The notes below the pieces were generated by a model. The model ran no database searches. It was not told the DNA's origin and worked only from the letters and a program-made list of their open reading frames with translations. DNA of 52,876 nt from Paenibacillus ihuae (GTDB taxonomy: Bacteria; Bacillota; Bacilli; Paenibacillales; Paenibacillaceae). Position numbers and translations under genes: made by a program. The DNA is taken from contig NZ_LN831198.1 in assembly GCF_001368795.1 (NCBI RefSeq), positions 1,250,273 to 1,303,148 on the forward strand, in the 5' to 3' direction. Every line of letters starts with the position of its first letter. Positions within the stretch are counted from its first letter, which is position 1. Below are positions 8,966-17,225 of this stretch, piece by piece.

Positions 8966-9739
8966 TTAATGGACACGAAGCGGTGAAAGCTCATGTGTGT
9001 TCCCTCCCATTAGCGAAAGCATATCGATAATCTGCTGGAAGAAGGCCTGGCGGTTGTCTCCCCTGTAAAATTCATTATAGAGCCGGCCGTCCTTGATGAA
9101 TACGACCCGGTGGCAGTAGCTGGCGGCGAGAGCGTCATGGGTGACCAGCAGCATGGTCGTTTGATCGGTATGGTTGATAGCCTCCATCATTTCCATGACA
9201 TCCCGTGAAGATTTGGAATCGAGATTTCCCGTCGGCTCATCGGCCAGCAGCAGTGAAGGGGAATGAATGATGGCCCTTGCAATGGTGGCCCTCTGCCGTT
9301 GCCCTCCCGACACTTCATAGGTTCGTTTATTCAGAATTTCGGTGATGCCCAGTTTTTCGGCTACCGGATGAAGCTTGGCATCCATCTCTTTCACACTTTT
9401 CCCGTCCAGCGTAAGAGGGAGGATGATATTTTCCCCGATGGTCAGCGTATCCAGCAAATTGAAATCCTGAAAGACAAAGCCCAGCTTCCGTCTGCGGAAC
9501 AGGGCCAGATCGTGTTTGGATAACAAGTGTGGATTTTCTCCATTAATCAACACTTCCCCGGAGGTAGGCGTGTCGATTGTGGATACTACGTTCAGCAGGG
9601 TTGTTTTTCCGCTGCCTGAAGGGCCCATAATGCCGACAAATTCGCCTTTGCCGACAACCAGATTCATATCGCTCATCGCCCTATACGCAATGCTGCCATC
9701 ATAAACTTTTTCCAGATTGCGCACGATTAACATATCCAT
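8966..9739 (-). CDS. BceA-like ABC transporter ATP-binding protein
   Basis: ATPase of about 257 residues. Walker A is GPSGSGKTT, the signature is VSGGQRQRATIARA, and Walker B is LLLADEPTGNLD followed by the switch His in VTHD. Start: ATG 9739 (MDMLIVRNLEKVYDG) follows GGAAGA closely; longer in-frame starts exist upstream but lack a ribosome site. It forms one transcription unit with the permease gene downstream. The gap upstream (9740-9885) carries a BceR-type operator, so transcription of this pair is probably induced by the neighbouring two-component system when a cell-wall-active peptide is present. Confidence 0.93.
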   Translation of the reverse strand: MDMLIVRNLEKVYDGSIAYRAMSDMNLVVGKGEFVGIMGPSGSGKTTLLNVVSTIDTPTSGEVLINGENPHLLSKHDLALFRRRKLGFVFQDFNLLDTLTIGENIILPLTLDGKSVKEMDAKLHPVAEKLGITEILNKRTYEVSGGQRQRATIARAIIHSPSLLLADEPTGNLDSKSSRDVMEMMEAINHTDQTTMLLVTHDALAASYCHRVVFIKDGRLYNEFYRGDNRQAFFQQIIDMLSLMGGNTHELSPLRVH

Positions 9740-9848
9740 TTCAGGTATTCTTCCTTTCATACGGTCGGAATTTCGAATTTCCATGGCTCTCCGTATAATC
9801 ATAACTGCTCCTTAGGCCGATATCCCATCGATTATTCTTAAACAAACC

Positions 9849-9862
9849 TTACAATGCTGTAA
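9849..9862. promoter_or_regulatory. BceR-type operator TTACA-N4-TGTAA
   Basis: Perfect inverted repeat TTACA-ATGC-TGTAA in the gap upstream of the ATPase-permease pair. It matches the TNACA-N4-TGTAA consensus described for BceR-like regulators. Its place next to a bceRS-like pair makes autoregulated control of the transporter very likely. Confidence 0.75.
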
Positions 9863-9885
9863 TAAAAAAAGCATGTTCATGAAGC

Positions 9886-10872
9886 TTAAACATGCGTGAT
9901 CCCCATCCATATACGTACTGCTGTCCCTTGTCCCTGCTCGGATTCAATTTCGACATGATGATCTAGCCGCGAGGCGATTTCCCGAACCAAGTAGAGACCC
10001 ATGCCGGTGGATTCGCCGAACTGTCTTCCGTTTTCCCCTGTAAAATAGGCATCGAACACTCGCTTGATATCTTGTTTCGGGATTCCCGCGCCGTTGTCCC
10101 GAATCTCAAGAGCGGCTTGCTGTCCGCGCACATCAGAGCTAATCAGGATACGGCTGCTTATTCCTGCCGAATACCGCACCGCATTGGTGATTAATTGCCC
10201 GAGTGCGAATGCAAGCCACTTGTCATCAGACATGACCATCAGCCGGTCATCCACCTGGATTTCCGGGAAGACCTTATTGCGGATAAATAAATTTTTGTGT
10301 TCAGCCACCACTTTCCCGACCAGCTGATGAAGATGAACCGGCTCCGCCACGAAATCCTGTTCGAACGCATCCAAACGTGAGGTATACAGCACCGTGTCAA
10401 GCCCCTTCTTCAGCTTGTCTATTTCCTCTCGAATACTGTCAAAGAAGGGGGCGGTTTCATTCTGAACCGCAAGGTGCATAACGGATAGCGGGGTTTTCAT
10501 CTGGTGCACCCACTGATTGATAAAGGTGATGTGATCGTTCAGCTTTTTACGGTATTGTTGGATATCATTCTGATACAGACGATACTTCCCCTGGAGCAAA
10601 TGCCCAAGTGCATCCGCGAGCGGTGCGTTCCCGACAAATTCGGCCGATTCGTCAATGGACAGGAGCGGACGAGTCAGCCTCCGGTAAAACCGGTAATGGC
10701 GGATATAACGGTATATCAGGTAAAACGCGAATAAGGCCGTATTTACGATGCAGATGTACGCAAGATCCAAGGTATTCCGGAAACCGGATAAGCGGCACAT
10801 ATAAACAGTCAGCAGAAGCTGTCCGGCATACATAAAGATTAACGGAGCCTGCTCTCTCCAAAATAGCCTCAT
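9886..10872 (-). CDS. BceS-like sensor histidine kinase (intramembrane-sensing)
   Basis: Protein of 328 residues with two membrane helices (about residues 10-28 and 36-55) and almost no extracytoplasmic loop, as in intramembrane-sensing kinases. The phospho-accepting His is His123 in NQWVHQMKTPLSV. The ATP-binding domain carries the N box (FALGQLITNAVRYS), DNGAGIPKQDI and STGMGLYLVREIA. Such kinases do not sense peptide directly but read the flux of the BceAB-type transporter. The start overlaps the stop of the response-regulator gene by ATGA, implying translational coupling. Confidence 0.93.
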   Translation of the reverse strand: MRLFWREQAPLIFMYAGQLLLTVYMCRLSGFRNTLDLAYICIVNTALFAFYLIYRYIRHYRFYRRLTRPLLSIDESAEFVGNAPLADALGHLLQGKYRLYQNDIQQYRKKLNDHITFINQWVHQMKTPLSVMHLAVQNETAPFFDSIREEIDKLKKGLDTVLYTSRLDAFEQDFVAEPVHLHQLVGKVVAEHKNLFIRNKVFPEIQVDDRLMVMSDDKWLAFALGQLITNAVRYSAGISSRILISSDVRGQQAALEIRDNGAGIPKQDIKRVFDAYFTGENGRQFGESTGMGLYLVREIASRLDHHVEIESEQGQGTAVRIWMGITHV

Positions 10873-11570
10873 GGCTCATCCCTCCACAAAGGCCGCAGTC
10901 TATATCCGGCTCCCCGCACGGTTTCCAGCGCTTCTTCAACGCCGAGCTCGGATAATTTTTTGCGGATACGCGTGATATTGACATTAAGCGTGTTGTCATC
11001 AACTACCTGTTGACTGTTCCACAGCTTGTCCAGAAGATAGTCGCGGCTAACCACCTTGGAGCTGTTTTCCATCAGTGTTTCGATCAGCAAGGATTCTTTA
11101 TGACTGAGATCTACGGTCTTGCCGGATAAGGTCAGCTCAAGCCTTTCGGGATACAACACGAGTCCTGTGCATTCCACGGTCCGTTCCCTCTTGCCCAGGG
11201 CGTAGGAGCCGTAAGCACGGCGAAGCTGGCTCTTGATCTTGGCCATGACCACTTCATAATCGAAGGGCTTGGCGATATAATCGTCCGCCCCGTTCTCCAG
11301 CGCCATGACCTGCTCCATCTTGCCGTCACGGGCGGAGATGAACAGAATCGGGCAGGTGGAGACCGTTCGGATTTGCCTGCACCAGTAATAGCCGTCGTAA
11401 CGGGGCAGATTGACGTCCAGCAGCACGAGATCCGGACGAATGCCCTGGAACACCTCCATAACCCGGTCGAATTCCTGGACTGCTTCAGCCCGATACCCGT
11501 ATTTCTCCACATAGGATTGAAGCAGCTGCGCCAGCTTAAGATCGTCTTCTACAATCAGGATACTAGACAT
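10869..11570 (-). CDS. BceR-like OmpR-family response regulator
   Basis: Protein of 233 residues. The receiver domain has acidic residues Glu8, Asp9 and Asp10, the phosphoacceptor Asp52 (LVLLDVNLP) and the KPFDYE loop near residue 100. The C-terminal winged helix (about residues 135-230) ends with NVNITRIRKKL and TVRGAGYRL. It is the first gene of the kinase operon on the minus strand and probably binds the TTACA-N4-TGTAA site at 9849. The 293 bp upstream of it (to 11863) hold the divergent promoters of this operon and of the hydrolase gene; I see no clear operator there. Confidence 0.94.
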   Translation of the reverse strand: MSSILIVEDDLKLAQLLQSYVEKYGYRAEAVQEFDRVMEVFQGIRPDLVLLDVNLPRYDGYYWCRQIRTVSTCPILFISARDGKMEQVMALENGADDYIAKPFDYEVVMAKIKSQLRRAYGSYALGKRERTVECTGLVLYPERLELTLSGKTVDLSHKESLLIETLMENSSKVVSRDYLLDKLWNSQQVVDDNTLNVNITRIRKKLSELGVEEALETVRGAGYRLRPLWRDEP

Positions 11571-11863
11571 AGATTGGCTCCTTTTCTGATTTGAAAAAAC
11601 ACCAGCATGCCGTCTCCGAGGAGCGATTGGAACTTACTGAGTTTCTATGGTTTGAATAGGCTGGCTTAGGTTCAGCTGTAAACAATTATAACCTTAAGCG
11701 GCACTCTTTCAAGCTGATGAGATACCATTTTACAGGTCCTCTCATCCCACAGGCAAATTTCATACTTGTAAGATTAATGTAAGGTAAATCGATAGCTTAG
11801 TCCGGTCTCTGAGGATAAGATTGGAACAAACAAAAATAGAAATTTTTAAAAAGGAGAATCAGG

Positions 11864-13366
11864 ATGAGACTGTTTGAACTGTTGCTTTTTATATCAAACA
11901 TCGGCTTGTTTGCATTAACAGTCCTTCTAACAAAAGGACGGCGTAGAATTCCAGTGTTTATTGCAAGCGGGATCGCTACACTTTTACTGGTCATTCATTG
12001 GACGTTGGAAGGATACAGAGTTCAGCTATTGTTTCCATATTGCCTAACGATCCTTTTTTTAGCCGCTTCAGGGTATAGCTTTTTAAAGAAAAACGGCCCC
12101 AAAAAAATTCCGCGATTCATATTGGGTTCAGCTTATAGCGCTATAGCGGTAATGCTGGCCGTAACAGCGGTCCTTATGTATGCTTTTCCTGTATTTAAAC
12201 TACCTGAACCGACAGGCGAATTTAAGGTAGGATCGCAAACTTTTCATTTCGTGGATACTAGTAGGAAAGAGATTTTCGACGAAACCAGAGTGGGCAATAG
12301 AGAATTAATGGTTCAGGTATGGTATCCGGCTCAAGCCGGCACCGGCAAGTATGCTCCCTTTATTCCTGATACCCGAATTTTACGTTACATGGCCGCGGAT
12401 TATGGACTTCCCGGGTTTACTTTTGGGCACCTGAGGTACGTATCCAGTCATACTTATTCGGGGGCGGAAGCCTCTTCAGCACATACTTCATACCCGCTGA
12501 TCCTTGCGAATCCCGGCAACGGCTCTTCCAGGTTCCTCCACACGTCGCAAGCTGAATATCTCGCGAGTCACGGATATATCGTGGCAGTGATCGACCACAC
12601 CTACAATACATTTGCCACCGAGTTTCCGGACGGGCGAATTACGACCAGCACAACCAACGACTTATTCTCGCCCGACGATGATTACCGGACAGGAAGAGAA
12701 ATTCGCGACAATTTGGGAAAAGTCTTAACCGGAGATGTAGCGTTTGTGCTGGACCAATTCGGGCTCATCCAATCGGGGCAGATTCCAAGTCATCTACAAG
12801 GGAAGATTGATCTCGGTCATGTCGGGGTGTTCGGTCATTCCATCGGCGGAGCGACGGCCTATGACGCTGCTTACGATCCGCGAATCGCGGTTGGCATAGA
12901 CCTTGATGGAGGGCTTTACCGGTTGCGTGACAGAGAGGGGCTGCGAAAGCCATTTTTATTCATTAACTCGGAAAGCTATGCCGAAAAATTAAGAATGGTG
13001 ATGGATAACCGGGTCTACACGGATGCAGAACTTACCCGTATGGGCTCAACTAGAGAGTGGGAGGACCAAGTCACAGAAGATAAAAAGTTGGAGCTTGAAC
13101 GGATGCGCGAAACAGCCGGCGCAGGGGGACAAGTCCTATATATCGAAAATACAGAGCATTTAAATTTTACCAACGTACAGTTCATTTCTCCGATTTTCAA
13201 AAGGCTGGGCATTACAGGCAAGATTCAGCCCGAAAGAGCGGACTCCATTATCAATGCCTATATGCTGGATTTCTTCGATATGTATCTGAAAAATCAAGGC
13301 GGAATCTTAATGAAGGGACCGGATAGCCGCTTCCCGGAGGTGAAGTTCGTAAATTTGCTATTATAA
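11864..13366 (+). CDS. Membrane-anchored alpha/beta hydrolase of the PAF-acetylhydrolase-like group
   Basis: Protein of 500 residues. The first ~115 residues contain four hydrophobic helices, followed by an extracellular catalytic domain. VQVWYPAQ, then the nucleophile elbow GHSIGG (Ser326), DLDGGLY (acid residue) and ENTEHLNF (His) read as a PAF-acetylhydrolase/dienelactone-hydrolase-like triad, so it probably hydrolyses an ester or lipid. AAGGAG is 7 nt before the ATG. It starts divergently from the Bce-like operon but has no clear link to it. The substrate is unknown. Confidence 0.82.
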   Translation: MRLFELLLFISNIGLFALTVLLTKGRRRIPVFIASGIATLLLVIHWTLEGYRVQLLFPYCLTILFLAASGYSFLKKNGPKKIPRFILGSAYSAIAVMLAVTAVLMYAFPVFKLPEPTGEFKVGSQTFHFVDTSRKEIFDETRVGNRELMVQVWYPAQAGTGKYAPFIPDTRILRYMAADYGLPGFTFGHLRYVSSHTYSGAEASSAHTSYPLILANPGNGSSRFLHTSQAEYLASHGYIVAVIDHTYNTFATEFPDGRITTSTTNDLFSPDDDYRTGREIRDNLGKVLTGDVAFVLDQFGLIQSGQIPSHLQGKIDLGHVGVFGHSIGGATAYDAAYDPRIAVGIDLDGGLYRLRDREGLRKPFLFINSESYAEKLRMVMDNRVYTDAELTRMGSTREWEDQVTEDKKLELERMRETAGAGGQVLYIENTEHLNFTNVQFISPIFKRLGITGKIQPERADSIINAYMLDFFDMYLKNQGGILMKGPDSRFPEVKFVNLLL

Positions 13367-13374
13367 AAAGAAAA

Positions 13375-13422
13375 GGGCACGGTCTTGCGCATTTCCGCCA
13401 GGGAAACACGCTGATCGTGCCC
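13375..13422. terminator. Convergent terminator between hydrolase and spoVR
   Basis: GGGCACG pairs with CGTGCCC across a long loop. The A-rich 5' flank and AT-rich 3' flank make it usable in both directions. Confidence 0.6.
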
Positions 13423-13439
13423 ATAATTCCATAATTCTG

Positions 13440-14837
13440 CTACAAAAACTTCCGCTGCACCTTTTTGCCGTCATAGGTAAAAAGGGCCTTTTTGTCTTCG
13501 ACCACGGTTTGCAGGTGGACCGTACGGCCCCAGAGGTTATAGATATGCGGGAGGGTGCGCTCCAGGTATTTCAGGTCCAGCTCGATGCTCTCGTAGCGGT
13601 GGGCAATCATCAGCTCGCCATTACGCTCGTAGTCAGCATCCTGGATGACCAGGTAGGGTGAGCCGCCGTTGACCCTGGCGAGCACGAGCTGGTCGCGCAC
13701 ATTTTCCCAGGCCTTATCGGTGATTTTCCATTCCGGGCCTTTTTTCTCGAACACGTAGAGGTCCAGGTCATTGACCAGCTGTTTAGACAGGTAGCTGCGG
13801 ATGAATGAGATGTCGGAGTCGAGCTCGCGGACCTCGAAGATTTTGTCACGGTCCCAGCGGCGCTCGATGTCCTCGAAGATTTTGAGGCCCAGGTAATACG
13901 GGTTTAGACTCTGGCGCGAAGGCTGCACTACAGATGAGTTAAGCTTCGAGTACTCAATCGTCTCCTCAGGAGTCAGGTCCAGCTCGCGCATGATGCGCTG
14001 ATGCCAGTAGGAGGCCCAGCCTTCGTTCATGATCTTCGTCTCCATCTGCGGCCAGAAATAGAGCATCTCGTCCCGCAGCATGGTCATAATGTCGCGCTGC
14101 CAGTCCTCCAGCGTCGTCGAATACTGCTGGATGAACCAGACAATATCCTTCTCCGGCTCTGGCGGGAAGGTACGTTTTCCGGCTGCATCGGGCGCTGCAG
14201 GTCCGGCTTGGGCCTGATCCAGCTTCCAGAGCTCGCTGTAGGCATTCTCCTCAGCGGCTCCGCCTGCCGGAGCATCCTTGCGCTCTTTCATTTTGGCTTC
14301 CAGCAGGTGGGTTTTGCCCAGCTTGCGCGGCTGGATCAGGCTGGGGTCGATATGCTCCTGAATCGCCAGCACCGAGTCGATGAAGCTCTCCACGGTATCA
14401 ATCCCGTAGGTCACCGAATAGCCGGCAATCCGGTCGGCCGTGGCAGACATGCTCTCAACCATATCACGGTTGGACATGGAGAAGCGCATATTGTTCTTGA
14501 AGAAATCGCAGTGCGCCAGGACGTGGGCGACGATCAGCTTATTCTGGATCAGCGAGTTGCCGTCCAGCAGGAAGGCATAGCAGGGATTGGAGTTAATGAC
14601 GAGCTCGTAGATTTTGCTGAGCCCGAAGTCATATTGCGACTTCATCTTATGAAAGGTTTTTCCGAAGCTCCAGTGCCCGAACCGGGTCGGCATCCCGTAG
14701 GCACCGAAGGTATAAATAATGTCGGCGGGGCATATTTCATAACGCATCGGGTAGAAATCGAGCCCAAACCCGGTAGCGATCTCCGTGATCTCGGCAATCG
14801 CCCGCTCCAGCGCTTTTATCTCATCTTCTTGAGGCAT
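13440..14837 (-). CDS. spoVR: SpoVR family stage V sporulation protein
   Basis: Protein of about 465 residues, the usual SpoVR size. Characteristic blocks are visible: [57 protein letters not shown] and [19 protein letters not shown]. SpoVR takes part in spore cortex formation in Bacillus; its biochemical activity is not settled. ATG 14837 is preferred because the protein then begins [10 protein letters not shown] with GGAGGG and GAAGGA upstream; a 20-residue longer form would begin upstream of these sites. A variable Pro/Ala-rich insert lies around residues 190-220. PrkA, its functional associate in Bacillus, is encoded 10 kb away in the opposite direction. Confidence 0.95.
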   Translation of the reverse strand: MPQEDEIKALERAIAEITEIATGFGLDFYPMRYEICPADIIYTFGAYGMPTRFGHWSFGKTFHKMKSQYDFGLSKIYELVINSNPCYAFLLDGNSLIQNKLIVAHVLAHCDFFKNNMRFSMSNRDMVESMSATADRIAGYSVTYGIDTVESFIDSVLAIQEHIDPSLIQPRKLGKTHLLEAKMKERKDAPAGGAAEENAYSELWKLDQAQAGPAAPDAAGKRTFPPEPEKDIVWFIQQYSTTLEDWQRDIMTMLRDEMLYFWPQMETKIMNEGWASYWHQRIMRELDLTPEETIEYSKLNSSVVQPSRQSLNPYYLGLKIFEDIERRWDRDKIFEVRELDSDISFIRSYLSKQLVNDLDLYVFEKKGPEWKITDKAWENVRDQLVLARVNGGSPYLVIQDADYERNGELMIAHRYESIELDLKYLERTLPHIYNLWGRTVHLQTVVEDKKALFTYDGKKVQRKFL

Positions 14838-15076
14838 GCATCCTTCTCTCCCTCCAGCTTGCTGTGTTTGCTGCAACTTATTCTGACTGCGCCGCAAAAG
14901 TTCCGCAGCTGCGTCCGGAACTGTTCTTATACAAGTATATGGGGGGTGGGGGGAGAGTATGATGCCGGGATGTATGGGCAGGTGATACAGTGCGTGAGAT
15001 TAATGAAAATATGCAGGATTTTCCACATAATACGTAGAAAGTTATACCATTCACTATGTATACAGGGGGAATTCAA

Positions 15077-16381
15077 ATGGATGTCGCTTTGTACGAGGGG
15101 GAAACACTCAATATTACAGCCGAGATAAGCAGATATAGTGATTCAGAAAAGGAAACAATGATTGATAAATATCGAAAAGCTGCTGAAAAAAAGGCAATGA
15201 TCTGCCCATTCTGTCACGAGGAGCTGCGACTACGTGCTGGAGAAATTCGTGATATTCATTTTGCTCATCTCAAGGGCAAGTCCTGCCAGGGAGCTGAGGC
15301 ATACGATACTTATCATAATCAAACGAAACGGGAGAATAAAAAACATACCGTTATCAAGGAGATTATCTATAACGAGCTTAAAGGTCAGGAACTGATAAGA
15401 CCAGATTTGAAAGTTGAATACGGTTATAAAGAAAAAGCTGAAGAGAAATGGAAGCATTACCCTGACATCTACCTAAATAAAAATGGTCGTGAGTTTGCTG
15501 TGTCTGTGATTACAAATGTCCATGAGATTGGTGACGAAAAGATAGTAAAGACAATTAATAAACGGAATAAATACTTTAAGGAAAAAGGTCTTGAGTCCAT
15601 CTGGTTTGTGGAAGATAGGGAATTAGCGGATGATTACGAGCATAGGGTTCTTCACCTGTGGGAAGCAGAGTACGGCTTGGCCATAAAGACAGAAGAGGAC
15701 TACAAATGGGATAAATTATTGAAGGAACTGAGTGAGGAATTTCCAGGTCAGAATATTCCTCGTTTATTTGGATACAGAGCGAATGGCGCAATGAATCAAG
15801 ATGTTAGGAGTCTGTATTATGTTCATTCCATCGGAGATGAAATTACGTTCTCTGTGTATAGATTGATCCTAGATCAAATGCAGTCACCATTCAGAGGATT
15901 TGCGCTAACTGAAGGTTATCGAATGAATATTTCGCAAGCTTTGATTATTCGGGATGAGATTCTCCTAAGCGATAAGGATCAGGAGGATATGAACAGGCTC
16001 GAATTTGCCAATCAAGTATTATTTCAGATTGAAGCGTTGAAAGCAGAAGCGGCGTTAAGAAGACAAGCCAACGAAGTCAGGTACGGACAGCAGACAAGGG
16101 AGGAGTATTATGGATCAACTGTTCAAGAAACAATTGCAGAAGTAGCTGGAGCTTATATGACAGTAGATATTGATGTGGTTGAGTATGTCTCAAAATTAAA
16201 ATATCTATCACTGTCTCCCCAGGAAGCAGAATCGCTGTTTTATTATCTCAAGGTACATAGAAGAGAACTCGAAGATTATGGATTAACACTAACAGAAGTG
16301 AAGAAATGGGTCAGATTTGCTTTAGGAAAAATTAGCGAACCGAAGATCCGCGAATGGCTTGTTGAGATCGAAGTATTATAG
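15077..16381 (+). CDS. CoiA-like protein (zinc-finger plus nuclease-fold domain)
   Basis: Protein of 434 residues. The N-terminal part has CPFCHEELRLR (Cys43, Cys46) and IHFAH (His61, His64), the metal-binding layout that opens competence protein CoiA. A CoiA-like nuclease-fold region follows (about residues 85-200, with YPDIYLNKNGREFAV). Where CoiA has an E-x-Q/K dyad this protein reads SVITN, so catalysis is doubtful. The C-terminal 200 residues are helical and unassigned. ATG 15077 has AGGGGGA 6 nt upstream. The gene is AT-rich compared with spoVR and sits at the edge of the accessory island, so a defence or mobile-DNA role is as likely as competence. Confidence 0.65.
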   Translation: MDVALYEGETLNITAEISRYSDSEKETMIDKYRKAAEKKAMICPFCHEELRLRAGEIRDIHFAHLKGKSCQGAEAYDTYHNQTKRENKKHTVIKEIIYNELKGQELIRPDLKVEYGYKEKAEEKWKHYPDIYLNKNGREFAVSVITNVHEIGDEKIVKTINKRNKYFKEKGLESIWFVEDRELADDYEHRVLHLWEAEYGLAIKTEEDYKWDKLLKELSEEFPGQNIPRLFGYRANGAMNQDVRSLYYVHSIGDEITFSVYRLILDQMQSPFRGFALTEGYRMNISQALIIRDEILLSDKDQEDMNRLEFANQVLFQIEALKAEAALRRQANEVRYGQQTREEYYGSTVQETIAEVAGAYMTVDIDVVEYVSKLKYLSLSPQEAESLFYYLKVHRRELEDYGLTLTEVKKWVRFALGKISEPKIREWLVEIEVL

Positions 16382-16390
16382 GACAAAAAG

Positions 16391-16432
16391 ATAGCCTAAC
16401 CCATGCGTGATTACGTTTGTGGGTTAGGCTAT
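16391..16432. terminator. Bidirectional terminator (13-bp perfect stem)
   Basis: ATAGCCTAACCCA (16391-16403) pairs perfectly with TGGGTTAGGCTAT (16420-16432). Read on the minus strand the stem is followed by CTTTTTG, and it overlaps the stop codon of the toxin-like gene. It can end both converging genes. Confidence 0.8.
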
Positions 16433-16752
16433 TCTTCATCTGGGTCAATTCCCAAAAATACATAATGAGACAGTCCAGTATTAGCAAAGTAACAAGCATC
16501 CACATACACTTCGCGAAGCTCCTCGTCAATCCTGTAGATAATGATCACATTGCCGATTAGCACCCAGTAGTATCCGTTAAACTCAAAGCCAGGGAAGTCC
16601 GAAACTCCATCAGCTTTGTATCTCGGCTCATCGGCTAATACAGACTTAGAACGTCTGAAGACATTCATGGGGTCTACTTTGAATTCCTTCATTCGGGCAA
16701 GAGCTACCCGAGCGTAAGTGGTCCACAGAACTTTGAATTGGTCAGATTTCAT
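16429..16752 (-). CDS. Probable RelE/ParE-like toxin of a type II toxin-antitoxin pair
   Basis: Protein of 107 residues. The pattern GNVIIIYRIDEELREVYVD followed by ACYFANTG resembles the last strands of RelE/ParE folds. The start overlaps the stop of the upstream acidic gene by 11 nt, the usual layout of antitoxin-toxin operons with the antitoxin first. A 5'-truncated, diverged copy of this gene lies at 21974-22210. Family assignment rests on pattern and gene order only; it could be another small two-gene module. Confidence 0.55.
   Translation of the reverse strand: MKSDQFKVLWTTYARVALARMKEFKVDPMNVFRRSKSVLADEPRYKADGVSDFPGFEFNGYYWVLIGNVIIIYRIDEELREVYVDACYFANTGLSHYVFLGIDPDEE
16441..16698 (-). 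repeat. Direct repeat flanking the helicase module, left copy
   Basis: This 258-bp segment, most of the toxin-like gene, recurs in the same orientation at 21954-22210. Both copies begin GGGTCAATTCCC and end TCATTCGGGC. By eye the two are about 85% identical in DNA, and 69 of 76 comparable residues match. They flank the helicase-nuclease gene and could recombine. Confidence 0.85.
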
Positions 16753-17044
16753 TCTGGACCTCTTTCAGTAATTGTGCAAACTCCTCTTCGCTGTCACTGT
16801 ATGTGGAAATTCCATCTTTACGATCTTTTTGAGCTTGCTCCAGCTGGGACAGAACACTTTCATCTTTAAAAATTACTGAAGTCATTCGCTTCTTCTGTTC
16901 ATCAGTAAATGTAGGCTGTTCATCTTTCCTTTGCAGCGTAACGTTGAATCCAAAGTTCTCTTCGATTAGCTGGACCAAATCTTTAAGATCTACGTATGAT
17001 TTTCCCTGAAAGCTCTGTTCTAATTGTTCCTTGGAAATGGACAT
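16742..17044 (-). CDS. Probable antitoxin partner
   Basis: Small charged protein of about 100 residues, first gene of a two-gene operon with the toxin-like gene. It is rich in Glu, Lys and Gln with a helical C-terminus (SEEEFAQLLKEVQNEI). No DNA-binding fold is obvious. ATG 17044 (MSISKEQLEQ) is preferred because the purine-rich GGCGGTGAG lies just before it; a longer start has no ribosome site. The antitoxin role is inferred from size, order and the 11-nt overlap. Confidence 0.5.
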   Translation of the reverse strand: MSISKEQLEQSFQGKSYVDLKDLVQLIEENFGFNVTLQRKDEQPTFTDEQKKRMTSVIFKDESVLSQLEQAQKDRKDGISTYSDSEEEFAQLLKEVQNEI

Positions 17045-17225
17045 TCTGCTCACCGCCTTTTTGTTATTATAGCATAGGGGAAGCACCTATCTAAAGTTGA
17101 TAAATGTTAATACAGTGTTGTAAATGATCTCTTTCTTATCTGTAGGGGTATAATGGAACTTATTATAGTGGTATTATAATTATGGGTATTATTTCCTAGT
17201 CATTAATAATAATGAGGTGCGAAAT

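Noticed and set aside
14001..15128. 375-codon plus-strand open frame opposite spoVR
   Set aside because: Lies over the well-conserved spoVR gene and matches nothing recognisable; its end also overlaps the CoiA-like gene in another frame.
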